Shown here: positions 37,023 to 44,637 of the stretch, in pieces
Position numbering within the stretch: position 1 is the first letter of the stretch
How the letters are laid out: every line of letters starts with the position of its first letter
DNA from: Gemmatimonadota bacterium
GTDB lineage: Bacteria; JBHIER01; G020348925
Direction of reading: 5' to 3'
Assembly (NCBI GenBank): GCA_020348925.1
Contig: CP070758.1
Coordinates: 4,191,586 to 4,255,585, forward strand
Length of the DNA: 64,000 nt
The notes under the pieces: model-generated
What the model saw: the letters and a program-made list of their open reading frames with translations, nothing else
The model's database searches: none
Told to the model about the DNA's origin: nothing
Translations under genes and position numbers: made by a program

Positions 37023-40000
37023 TCACACCCCCTTTCTCACGTTGACCAGAAAGGCCTTCGATTCTTGAATCATGGTGTTGGCATCACCGATGTTGGGAAC
37101 GAGGACGTTGGCACTGTCCCCTGTGGCCAAACCCATAAAACCGTAGCACCACGGTAAACCAACCTGATGAACAATGGTGTCACCGATCTTGAAGGGTTTG
37201 AACCGCTCGGTCACGATGGCCACTGCCTTGATATCGCCTCGGGCCGACTGGACGGTGCACTTTTCACCGTTCTTGATCTGCAGCTCACCAGCCAGCTCTG
37301 TGCTCATCTCAACGAACATATCCGGCTGAAGCTCAGCCAGCCACGGCTGCTGACGGGTCATGGCCCCGGTCTGCCAGTGCTCGGAGACACGGTAGGTCGT
37401 AGCCACGATGGGATATCTCGGATCGCACACCCCGGCGAACTTGTCCATATCACCACCAAGCTTATCCCAACGCTTGGACGTCGGGTTGAGCTGGACGCTA
37501 GACATCATGTTCTTGGTCGGACACTCCAGCGGTTCATAATGCTCGGGGAACGGTCCATCGGCAAGTCCCATCCCGAAGATTCTGGCATGGCCCTCCGGCT
37601 TCATAATGAAGGGATGTTTTGTCTTCTCCGCATTCACCATCGGCGGCCAACCACCGTCAGGTACATCACCGACCCAACCGCCCGCACCGTCCTTTGCGGT
37701 AGGATCCCACCGAATGACAGGATGCTCCTTGTCCCAGGGTTGGCCGTTCTTATCCACGGAAGCCCGATTGTAGATGATCCGGCGGTTCACCGGCCAGCAC
37801 CAGGACCACTCAGAATAGAGACCGACGCCCGACTTATCCTCGGTACTCCTGCGGGCTGCCATGTTACCGGCCTCGGTGTAGCTGGCGCAATAGAGCCAGT
37901 TGCCGGATGATGTTGTCCCATCATCCATCAATTTACCGAAAGAGGGCAACAACTCTCCGGTTGTCAGATCGTACCCGTTAATCTCCTTGGCTACTGCGTG
38001 AACGTCGACGTGATCGCCTTTGGCATAGTCCCATTTCAATTTGGTCACCGCTTCGGGCAAAACACCGCCTTCTTGGTCATACAGTTTCTTCACGCGAACG
38101 TAAAGCTCATTGATGATCTCGCTGTCGGGGAGAGCATCACCAGGAGGATCGACCGCCTTGTAACGCCACTGGCTCCAGCGCCCGCTGTTGGTGATGGAGC
38201 CTTCCTTCTCCATGGACGCGGCGCAGGGCAGTAAGAAGACTTCGGTCTTGATCTTCTTTGGATCCGCCCCAGGTCCTTTCCAGAACGCGCCCGTCTCCGT
38301 CTCCCAGAGGTTCACGTTGACCATCCAGTCCAGCTTGCTCAAGGCTTCGCGGGTCATGTTCGAATTCGGCCCGCTCACGGCCGGATTCATGCCCCAGGCG
38401 AAGAACCCCTTAAACTCGCCGTTGTACATGGCATTGAAGAGTGAAATCCACGAATAGTTCGCACCATCGTCCAGTTTGGGCAGATATTGATAGTCGAACT
38501 CATTCGCCGCAGTGGCATGATCACCATAGAACGACTTCAGCAAGCTCACTGAGTACTTGGCATAATTGCCCCACCAGTTGGCACTCTTGGGATCTTTTGT
38601 CTTGGGCGTGTATTTCTCATTGTACGCCTGAAGAGTGGTATCCGAAGCCCGCGGAGTCTTCAGGTAGCCGGGGAGAATATGGAAGAGCAAGCAGTGATCC
38701 GTTGAACCCTGCACGTTGGACTCTCCCCGAAGCGCGTTCACACCACCACCCGCCACACCGATGTTGCCCAAGAGGAGCTGAATGATGGCCATGGTTCGGA
38801 TGTTCTGGGTACCCACCGTATGCTGGGTCCAACCCATGGCGTACATGATGGTCGCAGCCTTGCCGGGTTTCCCCGTGGCTGAATATGCCTTGTAAACCTT
38901 GAGCAGATCCTCCTTGGGCGTCCCAGTGATGGATGAAACCTTGTCCAAATCATACCGGGAGAAATGCTTCTTGAGGAGCTGAAAAGCGCACCGCGGATTT
39001 TTCAGGGTTTTGTCCTGCTTCGGGATGCCATTCCCGTCCAGCTGATAGGCCCACGTCGCTTTGTCATATTTACCCGCTTTCTCGTCATACCCCGAGAAGA
39101 GGCCATCCTCAAAATCGAACTTTTCGCTGATCAAAAGCGATCCGTTCGTATACTCGGCCACATACTCCATGTTATAGAGGTCATTGTCCAGGATGTGTTT
39201 GATCATTCCGCCCAAAAAGGAGATATCCGTTCCTGAACGGAGTCGAGCATAGATATGTGCCTTGGAAGATGTCCTCGTGAATCGGGGATCGACGCTGATC
39301 AGGGTCGCACCGTTCTCCACGGCCTTCATCACCCATTTGAAGGAGATGGGGTGATTCTCAGCCGCATTACTTCCCATAACCAAAATACAGTCGCTATTTC
39401 CAATATCGATCCAATGATTGGTCATAGCACCTCGGCCGAACGACTCTGCCAGAGCCGCAACAGTGGCCGAGTGTCATATACGCGCCTGGTGTTCGATATA
39501 CACCAGGCCCAACGAGCGCAAAAATTTCTGATAGAGCCAGCACTCCTCATTGTCCAGGGCCGCACTCCCCACGGAAGCGAGCCCATCGCAACGGTTGACC
39601 ACTTGCCCCTTTGCGTTCTTCGCTGCAAATGTGTCGTCACGTGCTTTCTTGATCCGTTTGGCAATCTCATCAAGAGCCCAGTCCCAGGATTTTTTCTCCC
39701 ACGTGTCGCTGTAGGGAGCTCGATACATCACGTGTGTAATCCGGCGCTCGTTGTTGGCCAGCTGATACAACGAAGAGCCCTTCGAGCACAGCGAGCCTTG
39801 ATTGATGGGATGATCGGGATCACCCTCGATGTTGATCACCTTCCCCTTGCTGGCTGACACGATCGCTCCACAGCCGACGGCACAATAGGGACAGATAGTC
39901 GTACTCTCTTTCGCGTATTTGATCTTCAACTCTTGGGCGTATGCGCGTGCCGGTCCCAGATCGAAGAGACGATGTCCCAGAAGACCACCAGTCGCGGTTG

Positions 40001-40040
40001 CACCCGCCAGTTTGAAAAATCCTCTTCTCGAAATGCCCAT
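37023..40040 (-). CDS. fdhA: Selenocysteine formate dehydrogenase major subunit (UGA read-through at codon 189)
   Basis: 1005 residues if the in-frame TGA at 39476-39474 is read as selenocysteine. The flanking protein, EHQARI-Sec-HSATVAALAESFGRGAMTNHWIDIG, matches the active site of FdnG/FdoG-type enzymes, and the length is close to theirs. A Tat signal (ISRRGFFKLAGA) precedes a 4Fe-4S motif (CPYCAVGCG...CSKGS). The enzyme oxidises formate to CO2 on the periplasmic side using molybdenum- or tungsten-bis-MGD. A typical bacterial SECIS hairpin follows the UGA (39428-39473). Without recoding it would look like two genes, 39474-40040 and 37023-39425. fdhB follows at once; mobA, fdhD and fdhE lie downstream. 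selABCD are not in the window. Confidence 0.95.
39428..39476 (-). promoter_or_regulatory. SECIS element directing selenocysteine insertion in fdhA
   Basis: Starting right after UGA, CACUCGGCC (39473-39465) pairs with GGCCGAGGUG (39437-39428, one bulged G). An upper stem ACU-G-UUGC (39464-39457) pairs with GCAGAGU (39449-39443), closing the loop GGCUCUG. The loop begins 17 bases after UGA and is preceded by GUUGC, as I recall for E. coli fdhF, where SelB binds the apical loop. Confidence 0.85.
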
Positions 40041-40517
40041 TTTTTAAAACTCACCCCCTTCGCCAAAAATGAACGTTTCTCTTTTCCTTACGACAACTCT
40101 CACTTTCCTCTGAAATGCCTCTGATCTCACCTCCTTTTCAGAATAGAGTACTGTTCATGACTCCTTATTATATTAATTATAAATCCCTGCAGATATACAA
40201 TTTCCCTTTTAATATAAAGAACAGGTTTCCCTTTGAATATAAAGAACAGGTTAGAGCAAATCCCAAAAAGCACGTGCGGTTCATTGAAGGAAAGGCCAGG
40301 GAATGCGTCATTGCCCTCTTTTTCGAACTTTCCTCCTGACCAAATCAACTGAGAAATCTACTGAAAATCATTAAATAGACCAAATAGATATATTCTATAC
40401 AATAAATAGAATAATTCTATAATTAACAGAAATCGCTCACAGCACCGAGCCACAGGGAGGTCCATGCGAGCGCCTTTTCCCTGCCGAATTATATAAAAAT
40501 GATAGAGCCTTTGGATT
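40041..40517. other. Region upstream of fdhA, with tandem repeats
   Basis: 477 AT-rich bases without a gene. It should hold the fdhA promoter. A 25-bp tandem duplication lies at 40201-40250, about 160-210 bases before the fdhA start. The stretch 40376-40430 is very AT-rich with several AATAGA/ATTCTA motifs. Confidence 0.6.
40201..40250. repeat. 25-bp direct tandem repeat upstream of fdhA
   Basis: Two adjacent 25-base units (40201-40225 and 40226-40250) differ at one position. On the minus strand each reads CCTGTTCTTTATATT followed by A/C-rich bases. The spacing of about 2.4 helical turns is compatible with cooperative regulator binding. Confidence 0.85.
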
Positions 40518-40994
40518 TCAGAGATGTTCGGGTGTTATATTATTCCCTTGGGGTAAAACCTCCAGGATTTCCTCTATAGCATCAAGCCGGAACAGACGGT
40601 CTGCTCCTCTCAGTTCACAGAAAGCTGAAAAGTACGGGCCAATAGACTCATCAGCAATTTCGTATGGCCTGACGACACGCTCCGTGGTTTCGCCGGTGGT
40701 ATGAGCATGGTATCGAATACGCAGTCGTTGGCCCTGACTCAATGCACTCTTGACCTGTTGAAAAATCACAGGATCAACCTCATGGTATTCGAACGTTTCA
40801 TAAATTTCTTTAAGTTCCTGCATTACTAAAGATTTTATCTCTGCAATGTCCTCATCACTGAGAGTCGGTTTGACCTTATCCCAGATCCGCTTCAAGGTAT
40901 TATCATCCGCCACGGTGAACCGTTCAAAACCGAGCTGGCAGAGCAATGCAATCTCAAAAAGTTCGTCCTTGGTCAAAGATATGTTGTCAGGCAT
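40518..40994 (-). CDS. Small WYL-domain protein
   Basis: 158 residues. The central to C-terminal part (VKSALSQGQRLRIRYHAH... ERVVRPYEI...FSAFCELRGADRLFRLDAIEEI) matches the WYL domain, which binds ligands or nucleic acids in bacterial regulators. The usual N-terminal winged helix is absent or replaced by a short helical part, so this may be a stand-alone ligand sensor. It lies upstream of fdhA on the same strand, 477 bases away. Confidence 0.7.
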   Translation of the reverse strand: MPDNISLTKDELFEIALLCQLGFERFTVADDNTLKRIWDKVKPTLSDEDIAEIKSLVMQELKEIYETFEYHEVDPVIFQQVKSALSQGQRLRIRYHAHTTGETTERVVRPYEIADESIGPYFSAFCELRGADRLFRLDAIEEILEVLPQGNNITPEHL

Positions 40995-41138
40995 TCAGGG
41001 TATCCTTTCCTTGGAACAGAGTAATCATAGAGACACGAACCTTCAAAATATTCGAATATAATTTAAAGTACTGGAGGAGGAAAATCCTAAAGAAAAAATA
41101 TGCTCAAAGTTTTCATATGTGATAAGGATTGAGAATAT

Positions 41139-41386
41139 CTAAAAGATGAGCTTAATCCAAAATGCGAAGAAGAGAATGATTCCGAAGAACAAATAAAGCA
41201 CCATAAAGAGCCAAGGTAATCGCGCTTCGGGATCAGAAAAATTAATCCTTGGCCAGGAATCATGTTGCCCATTTCATCCCGCGGATAAAGTTTGCCTTCT
41301 TTGTGGAACATCCTTATCGAGTCTGGCATTTCGTCTTCCATATCCCGGAGAGTATCAATACGAAGCTTGAGAGGATGACCTTTTTC
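41139..41386 (-). pseudogene. Possible small membrane protein broken by frameshifts
   Basis: One frame gives MEDEMPDSIRMFHKEGKL then YPRDEMGNM and drifts into an unlikely tail. Another frame, entered near 41262, gives WPRINFSDPEARLPW then a clean transmembrane helix (LFMVLYLFFGIILFFAFW) and a stop at 41139. A third frame upstream offers MKKVILSSFVLILSG at 41386 with AAGGA before it. Joining the first two by one base yields a plausible 80-residue membrane protein. I do not recognise a family. It may be a relic or a sequencing error. Confidence 0.35.
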
Positions 41387-41470
41387 ATTGATCGAAGATT
41401 CCTTTTAAGGATGAATGCTAAGTTTAATATGTTTTGTCAATGAATTTTCTATGAGTCACGAGATTTTTTC

Positions 41471-41496
41471 GGACAGGAGTAAACCCTGTCCCTATG
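41471..41496 (-). repeat. Dispersed repeat, copy 1 (minus orientation)
   Basis: Reverse complement reads CATAGGGACAGGGTTTACTC then CTGTCC. It matches 51249-51273 apart from a few changes. Both copies are intergenic. Confidence 0.6.
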
Positions 41497-41513
41497 ATTT
41501 CTGCAGGATCTCC

Positions 41514-41578
41514 GGAGTTACCGCTTCAGCGGTTTATTCAACCGCTTTTCCGGTATAATCCCGTAAACGGGTAACTCC
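41514..41578. other. 65-nt element with three hairpins enclosed by a 9-bp stem
   Basis: GGAGTTACC (41514-41522) pairs with GGTAACTCC (41570-41578). Within are CCGC-TTCA-GCGG (41521-41532), ACCG-CTTTTC-CGGT (41541-41554) and CCCGT-AA-ACGGG (41560-41571), some sharing bases with the outer stem. It is cruciform-like on DNA or a junction on RNA. It lies 62 bases after the end of the PfkB gene, beside the dispersed repeat. It lacks an anticodon arm or a CCA end, so it is not a tRNA. Confidence 0.6.
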
Positions 41579-41640
41579 TTGCGCGCTATGAAAAGTGTGG
41601 CTGCAATCTTAAGCCCATGGTCTCAAAGACTCCAGAATTC

Positions 41641-42738
41641 TCAAGACCACATACTTCTCTCTCGGAGAAAATCCAACGTTTCTTGAAGGGAAGGAATGCC
41701 CGTCCGGCCGCCGAGTTTGGTGCATTTGAGGGCGGCCACACCACTGGCGAACGTGACTGTCTTCTTCAGATCCCATTCCTGCAACACTCCGAACACAAAA
41801 GCCCCGTGAAAGACATCACCGGCCCCCGTCGTGTCCGCGACATCGACCTCAAATCCAGGATACGAAAACTTCTCTTTTGGGGTGAAGCATACCCCTCCGC
41901 GCTCACCCTGAGTGATGACGACGACCTCAGGGCCTGAGGCAAGCAGATCTTTACAAACATCGGCTGAACTTTTATCCGGTGCATAATCGGAAACAAAATA
42001 CTCCGGGGCAATAACGACATCGACGAATTTCAACAACTCGGTCGCGTCCGGTTTGAATGCCCCGGTGTCGAGGACGACTTGAATTCCTTTATCCCTGGCC
42101 ATCTTTACGCCCGCAAGACCCGCCTCAGGATGAAGGCTGTCAATCAATAATATCTTTCCTGAAAAAAGCAATTCCGTATTCAAATCCTCTGGAGAAAGAG
42201 GATCCACCGTGCCACGGTTGTGAACAATACTCCGTTTACCGCTTGTCCCTTCCATGATAACGAGGGAAAGGGGTGATGACTTGCCGTGTTCGACGATGAG
42301 TCCTCGGGTGGCAACCCCCTCCTCGGCCAAGCCATCAACGATCCCCTGCCCCCAGATGTCATCACCCACCTTACCGATGATGGCCACCCTCGCGCCCAAT
42401 CGAGAAAGCGTCACCGCGGCCGTAGCGGCAGGTCCCCCGCCCTGCTGAAAGGATTCGAGGGCCTCCAACTTTGAGTCTGGCTGAGGAAATTCGTCAACAA
42501 CAAAAAGAAGATCCCAGGCACAATGGCCCAGACAGACAACATCGATATTCATGATCACAAAAGAAAGCTCAGGTAATTCCTGAATGATTTTGGAAAAGTC
42601 CTCAAAAGGAATTGCTCGCCAGGTTTCGGTATTCACCTCACCTTCGGCGCTGACCATGGCCACAAACTTGAAGATGGCTTTCTCTTCCGGCGCCTCAAGT
42701 ATCAGCACAGAATCGTACGTACCGAGAGTGGCGTACAT
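41641..42738 (-). CDS. GYD-domain / PfkB-family sugar kinase fusion
   Basis: In one frame, residues 1-57 (MYATLGTYDSVLILEAPEEK... VNTETWRAIPFEDFSKII) match the second half of a GYD domain, and residues 63-365 are a PfkB/ribokinase-type kinase. The kinase has GGGPAATAAVTLSRLGA near its start and the ATP/active-site motif DTTGAGDVFHGAFVFG. No stop lies between the parts. The kinase could instead start at the ATG at 42552 (MNIDVVCLG), giving 303 residues, a normal size, but that ATG has no good ribosome site. Sugar or nucleoside substrate unknown. The first half of the GYD domain lies upstream, partly out of frame. Confidence 0.7.
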   Translation of the reverse strand: MYATLGTYDSVLILEAPEEKAIFKFVAMVSAEGEVNTETWRAIPFEDFSKIIQELPELSFVIMNIDVVCLGHCAWDLLFVVDEFPQPDSKLEALESFQQGGGPAATAAVTLSRLGARVAIIGKVGDDIWGQGIVDGLAEEGVATRGLIVEHGKSSPLSLVIMEGTSGKRSIVHNRGTVDPLSPEDLNTELLFSGKILLIDSLHPEAGLAGVKMARDKGIQVVLDTGAFKPDATELLKFVDVVIAPEYFVSDYAPDKSSADVCKDLLASGPEVVVITQGERGGVCFTPKEKFSYPGFEVDVADTTGAGDVFHGAFVFGVLQEWDLKKTVTFASGVAALKCTKLGGRTGIPSLQETLDFLRERSMWS

Positions 42739-42850
42739 TGCAATCAGTTCGATCGCACACGCTTTCGGACTGCGTATAGTGCTCGCGAAACGCTGCGGAG
42801 CCTCCTTAATATTCTCCTTGCCTGCTCAATCCCAGAAGCATGATGTATCG
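42739..42850 (-). pseudogene. Displaced N-terminal half of the GYD domain
   Basis: In frame with the downstream gene but after a TGA (42828-42826), the DNA encodes GKENIKEAPQRFASTI then RSPKACAIELIA, the expected continuation of a GYD domain before MYATLG. The first strand, YIMLLG, is at 42847-42830 in another frame. At least one indel separates it from a working start, so the gene is damaged or misassembled here. Confidence 0.5.
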
Positions 42851-42913
42851 GACTAGAGGCTACCTTCCTCAGGCAATATCTTCACGATCGTTCGTTTCAT
42901 CGATCAACGGCAG

Positions 42914-44518
42914 CTACTCTTCGTTTTTTCCAAGAGGCCGCCATTCGGCGATGTTCTCGAAATGGACTTCAGCCCTCGGCTCAGCGGTCCAGAAAACGTT
43001 CGAATTGTAGCTCCACTCCAAATACTCGGAATTGCCGCCACCAAACGTGGTCAGCAGAAATCGGTTGGACAGGTGCGCGATACTCCTCGTCTGATCCCTG
43101 GGCCAGTCCTTATCACCGCCCTGAGGATCCCAGTGAATCCAGCCGTAATTGGGCAGATAGACCTGGGCCCAACGATGGAAGTACTCATCGTAGGACGCAT
43201 CGTCACCGCGTACAACCAGGGAACCGACGTATCGGGCCGGCACCCCTGCCGCTCGACACATGGAGATAAAGACAAAGGTGTACTCCGAACAGGAGCCTGT
43301 TCCGCGCTTCAATACTGTCGGGGCCACGTTCCAACCCCCGACAAGCTCATATTCCATATGGGTACGAATGTGATCGAAGATCTTTCGGACAATCCAATAG
43401 GGGTTCTTCTCACCTCCGACCACTCCCCTCACCGTTTCCTGAATGTAGGGATGACTTATATTGTACTTGTCCTCATCCACGAGATATTGGGACTTGATAT
43501 TTTTGGGTATGTCCCCCAGGGGTCCGACTTTGTCAGGGTAAATGTAATATTGAATGTCATATACCCTTGCCTTCACCCTCACGGTCGGTGCGACAATCTG
43601 CCCCGGGGCAATGTTCTCAAAGACAAAGTGGGCTGTCTTCTGATCCCACCGGTCCGCGACCACACCTACGGGCTGGGGGTCGAATTCAATCTCACCCTCC
43701 AACTGTTGAGAGTCCTCGTCTTTGGGAATGGCGAAATAGAAATCCGCTCTTTCAACGAATCCTGTCCCAAAGTTCTTCAATTGGTGGACAAACTCCACCT
43801 CCGCGTATCGCTCCTCGCTCAGAGCGTACCGCTCGTTATCACGAACGACCAGCTGGTAAATCATGTCATTCTCATAATCGGCGTTCCAGAGATACGTATC
43901 GTCGAAGGCCAAACCCCAGGCATAGGGCCCTGGAGACTCGACATGGAACAGAACAACTCCGTTCTCAGGCCACAGGACATAGATCTCGTTGTTCACCCGA
44001 TCCGAAACCCACAGGTACGTGCCATCGAAGGCCAAGCCCTGTGGATTTTTCGTCGGGGCTTGTATCGAGATGATGGTCGTCCCATCCTGCGAACTTATCT
44101 TGTCGATTTTTCCTTTCCGGTAATCGCTGACCCATAAATATTGACCGTCCCAGGTCAATCCCATTGGATATGAAACCGGAGCCTCCACTGTTCTGACAAT
44201 AAGCCCATTCTCGGGATCGATTTGAAAGATTTTCTTTTGTTCGGAATCGACATTCCAGAGATAGCGCCCGTCCCACGCCAGGCCCATGGGCCAAAAGGCG
44301 GGTGATGGAATATTGGATAGAATAGCACCGTCCGTGGGATCGATACGATAGAGCTGATCGGTCTTTCGATCTGCAACCCACAGATCTTTTCCATCAAAGG
44401 TCATGCCTGTGGGACAAGGTCCTGGAGACGGAATCTTCGACATAACATCCCCCGGTTTTGCCACAAGGGATTGGGTCAGGAAGCAGATCATAGCGATACA
44501 AAGAAAAACCGTTCTCAT
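42914..44518 (-). CDS. Exported beta-propeller/transglutaminase-like protein
   Basis: 534 residues from the ATG at 44518 (AAGGAGAG upstream), with a signal peptide (MRTVFLCIAMICFLTQSLVA). Residues 24-260 contain five repeats with a GLAWDGxYLWxxD pattern, an NHL/SMP-30-like beta-propeller. The middle (about 260-350) is a beta-rich linker. The C-terminal part is a transglutaminase-like domain with the triad Cys410 (GTGSCSEYTF), His448 (DEYFHRWAQV) and Asp464 (WIHWDPQ). Such domains act as cysteine peptidases or cross-linking enzymes in the periplasm or outside the cell. Substrate unknown. Same strand as, and 119 bases after, tryptophanase. Confidence 0.8.
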   Translation of the reverse strand: MRTVFLCIAMICFLTQSLVAKPGDVMSKIPSPGPCPTGMTFDGKDLWVADRKTDQLYRIDPTDGAILSNIPSPAFWPMGLAWDGRYLWNVDSEQKKIFQIDPENGLIVRTVEAPVSYPMGLTWDGQYLWVSDYRKGKIDKISSQDGTTIISIQAPTKNPQGLAFDGTYLWVSDRVNNEIYVLWPENGVVLFHVESPGPYAWGLAFDDTYLWNADYENDMIYQLVVRDNERYALSEERYAEVEFVHQLKNFGTGFVERADFYFAIPKDEDSQQLEGEIEFDPQPVGVVADRWDQKTAHFVFENIAPGQIVAPTVRVKARVYDIQYYIYPDKVGPLGDIPKNIKSQYLVDEDKYNISHPYIQETVRGVVGGEKNPYWIVRKIFDHIRTHMEYELVGGWNVAPTVLKRGTGSCSEYTFVFISMCRAAGVPARYVGSLVVRGDDASYDEYFHRWAQVYLPNYGWIHWDPQGGDKDWPRDQTRSIAHLSNRFLLTTFGGGNSEYLEWSYNSNVFWTAEPRAEVHFENIAEWRPLGKNEE

Positions 44519-44637
44519 TGCACTCTCCTTTCGTTTGGAAACAGAATGCGCTTCGCCTGTTGAGTTCCTTTTCCTTTGTGCTCCTGTATCCACATATTGG
44601 CTTTTGAGTTTTGAATTTTGGGTTTTGGATTTTGGCC

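Noticed and set aside
39474-40040. Separate small Tat-signal protein plus a second gene at 37023-39425
   Set aside because: Both frames are one formate dehydrogenase joined at a UGA in the selenocysteine position with a SECIS hairpin after it.
41514-41578. tRNA gene
   Set aside because: Cloverleaf-like in outline only; no seven-base anticodon loop, T-loop motif or acceptor pattern.
42962-44137. 391-codon open frame on the plus strand
   Set aside because: Antisense to the propeller-transglutaminase gene, whose own motifs are unmistakable.
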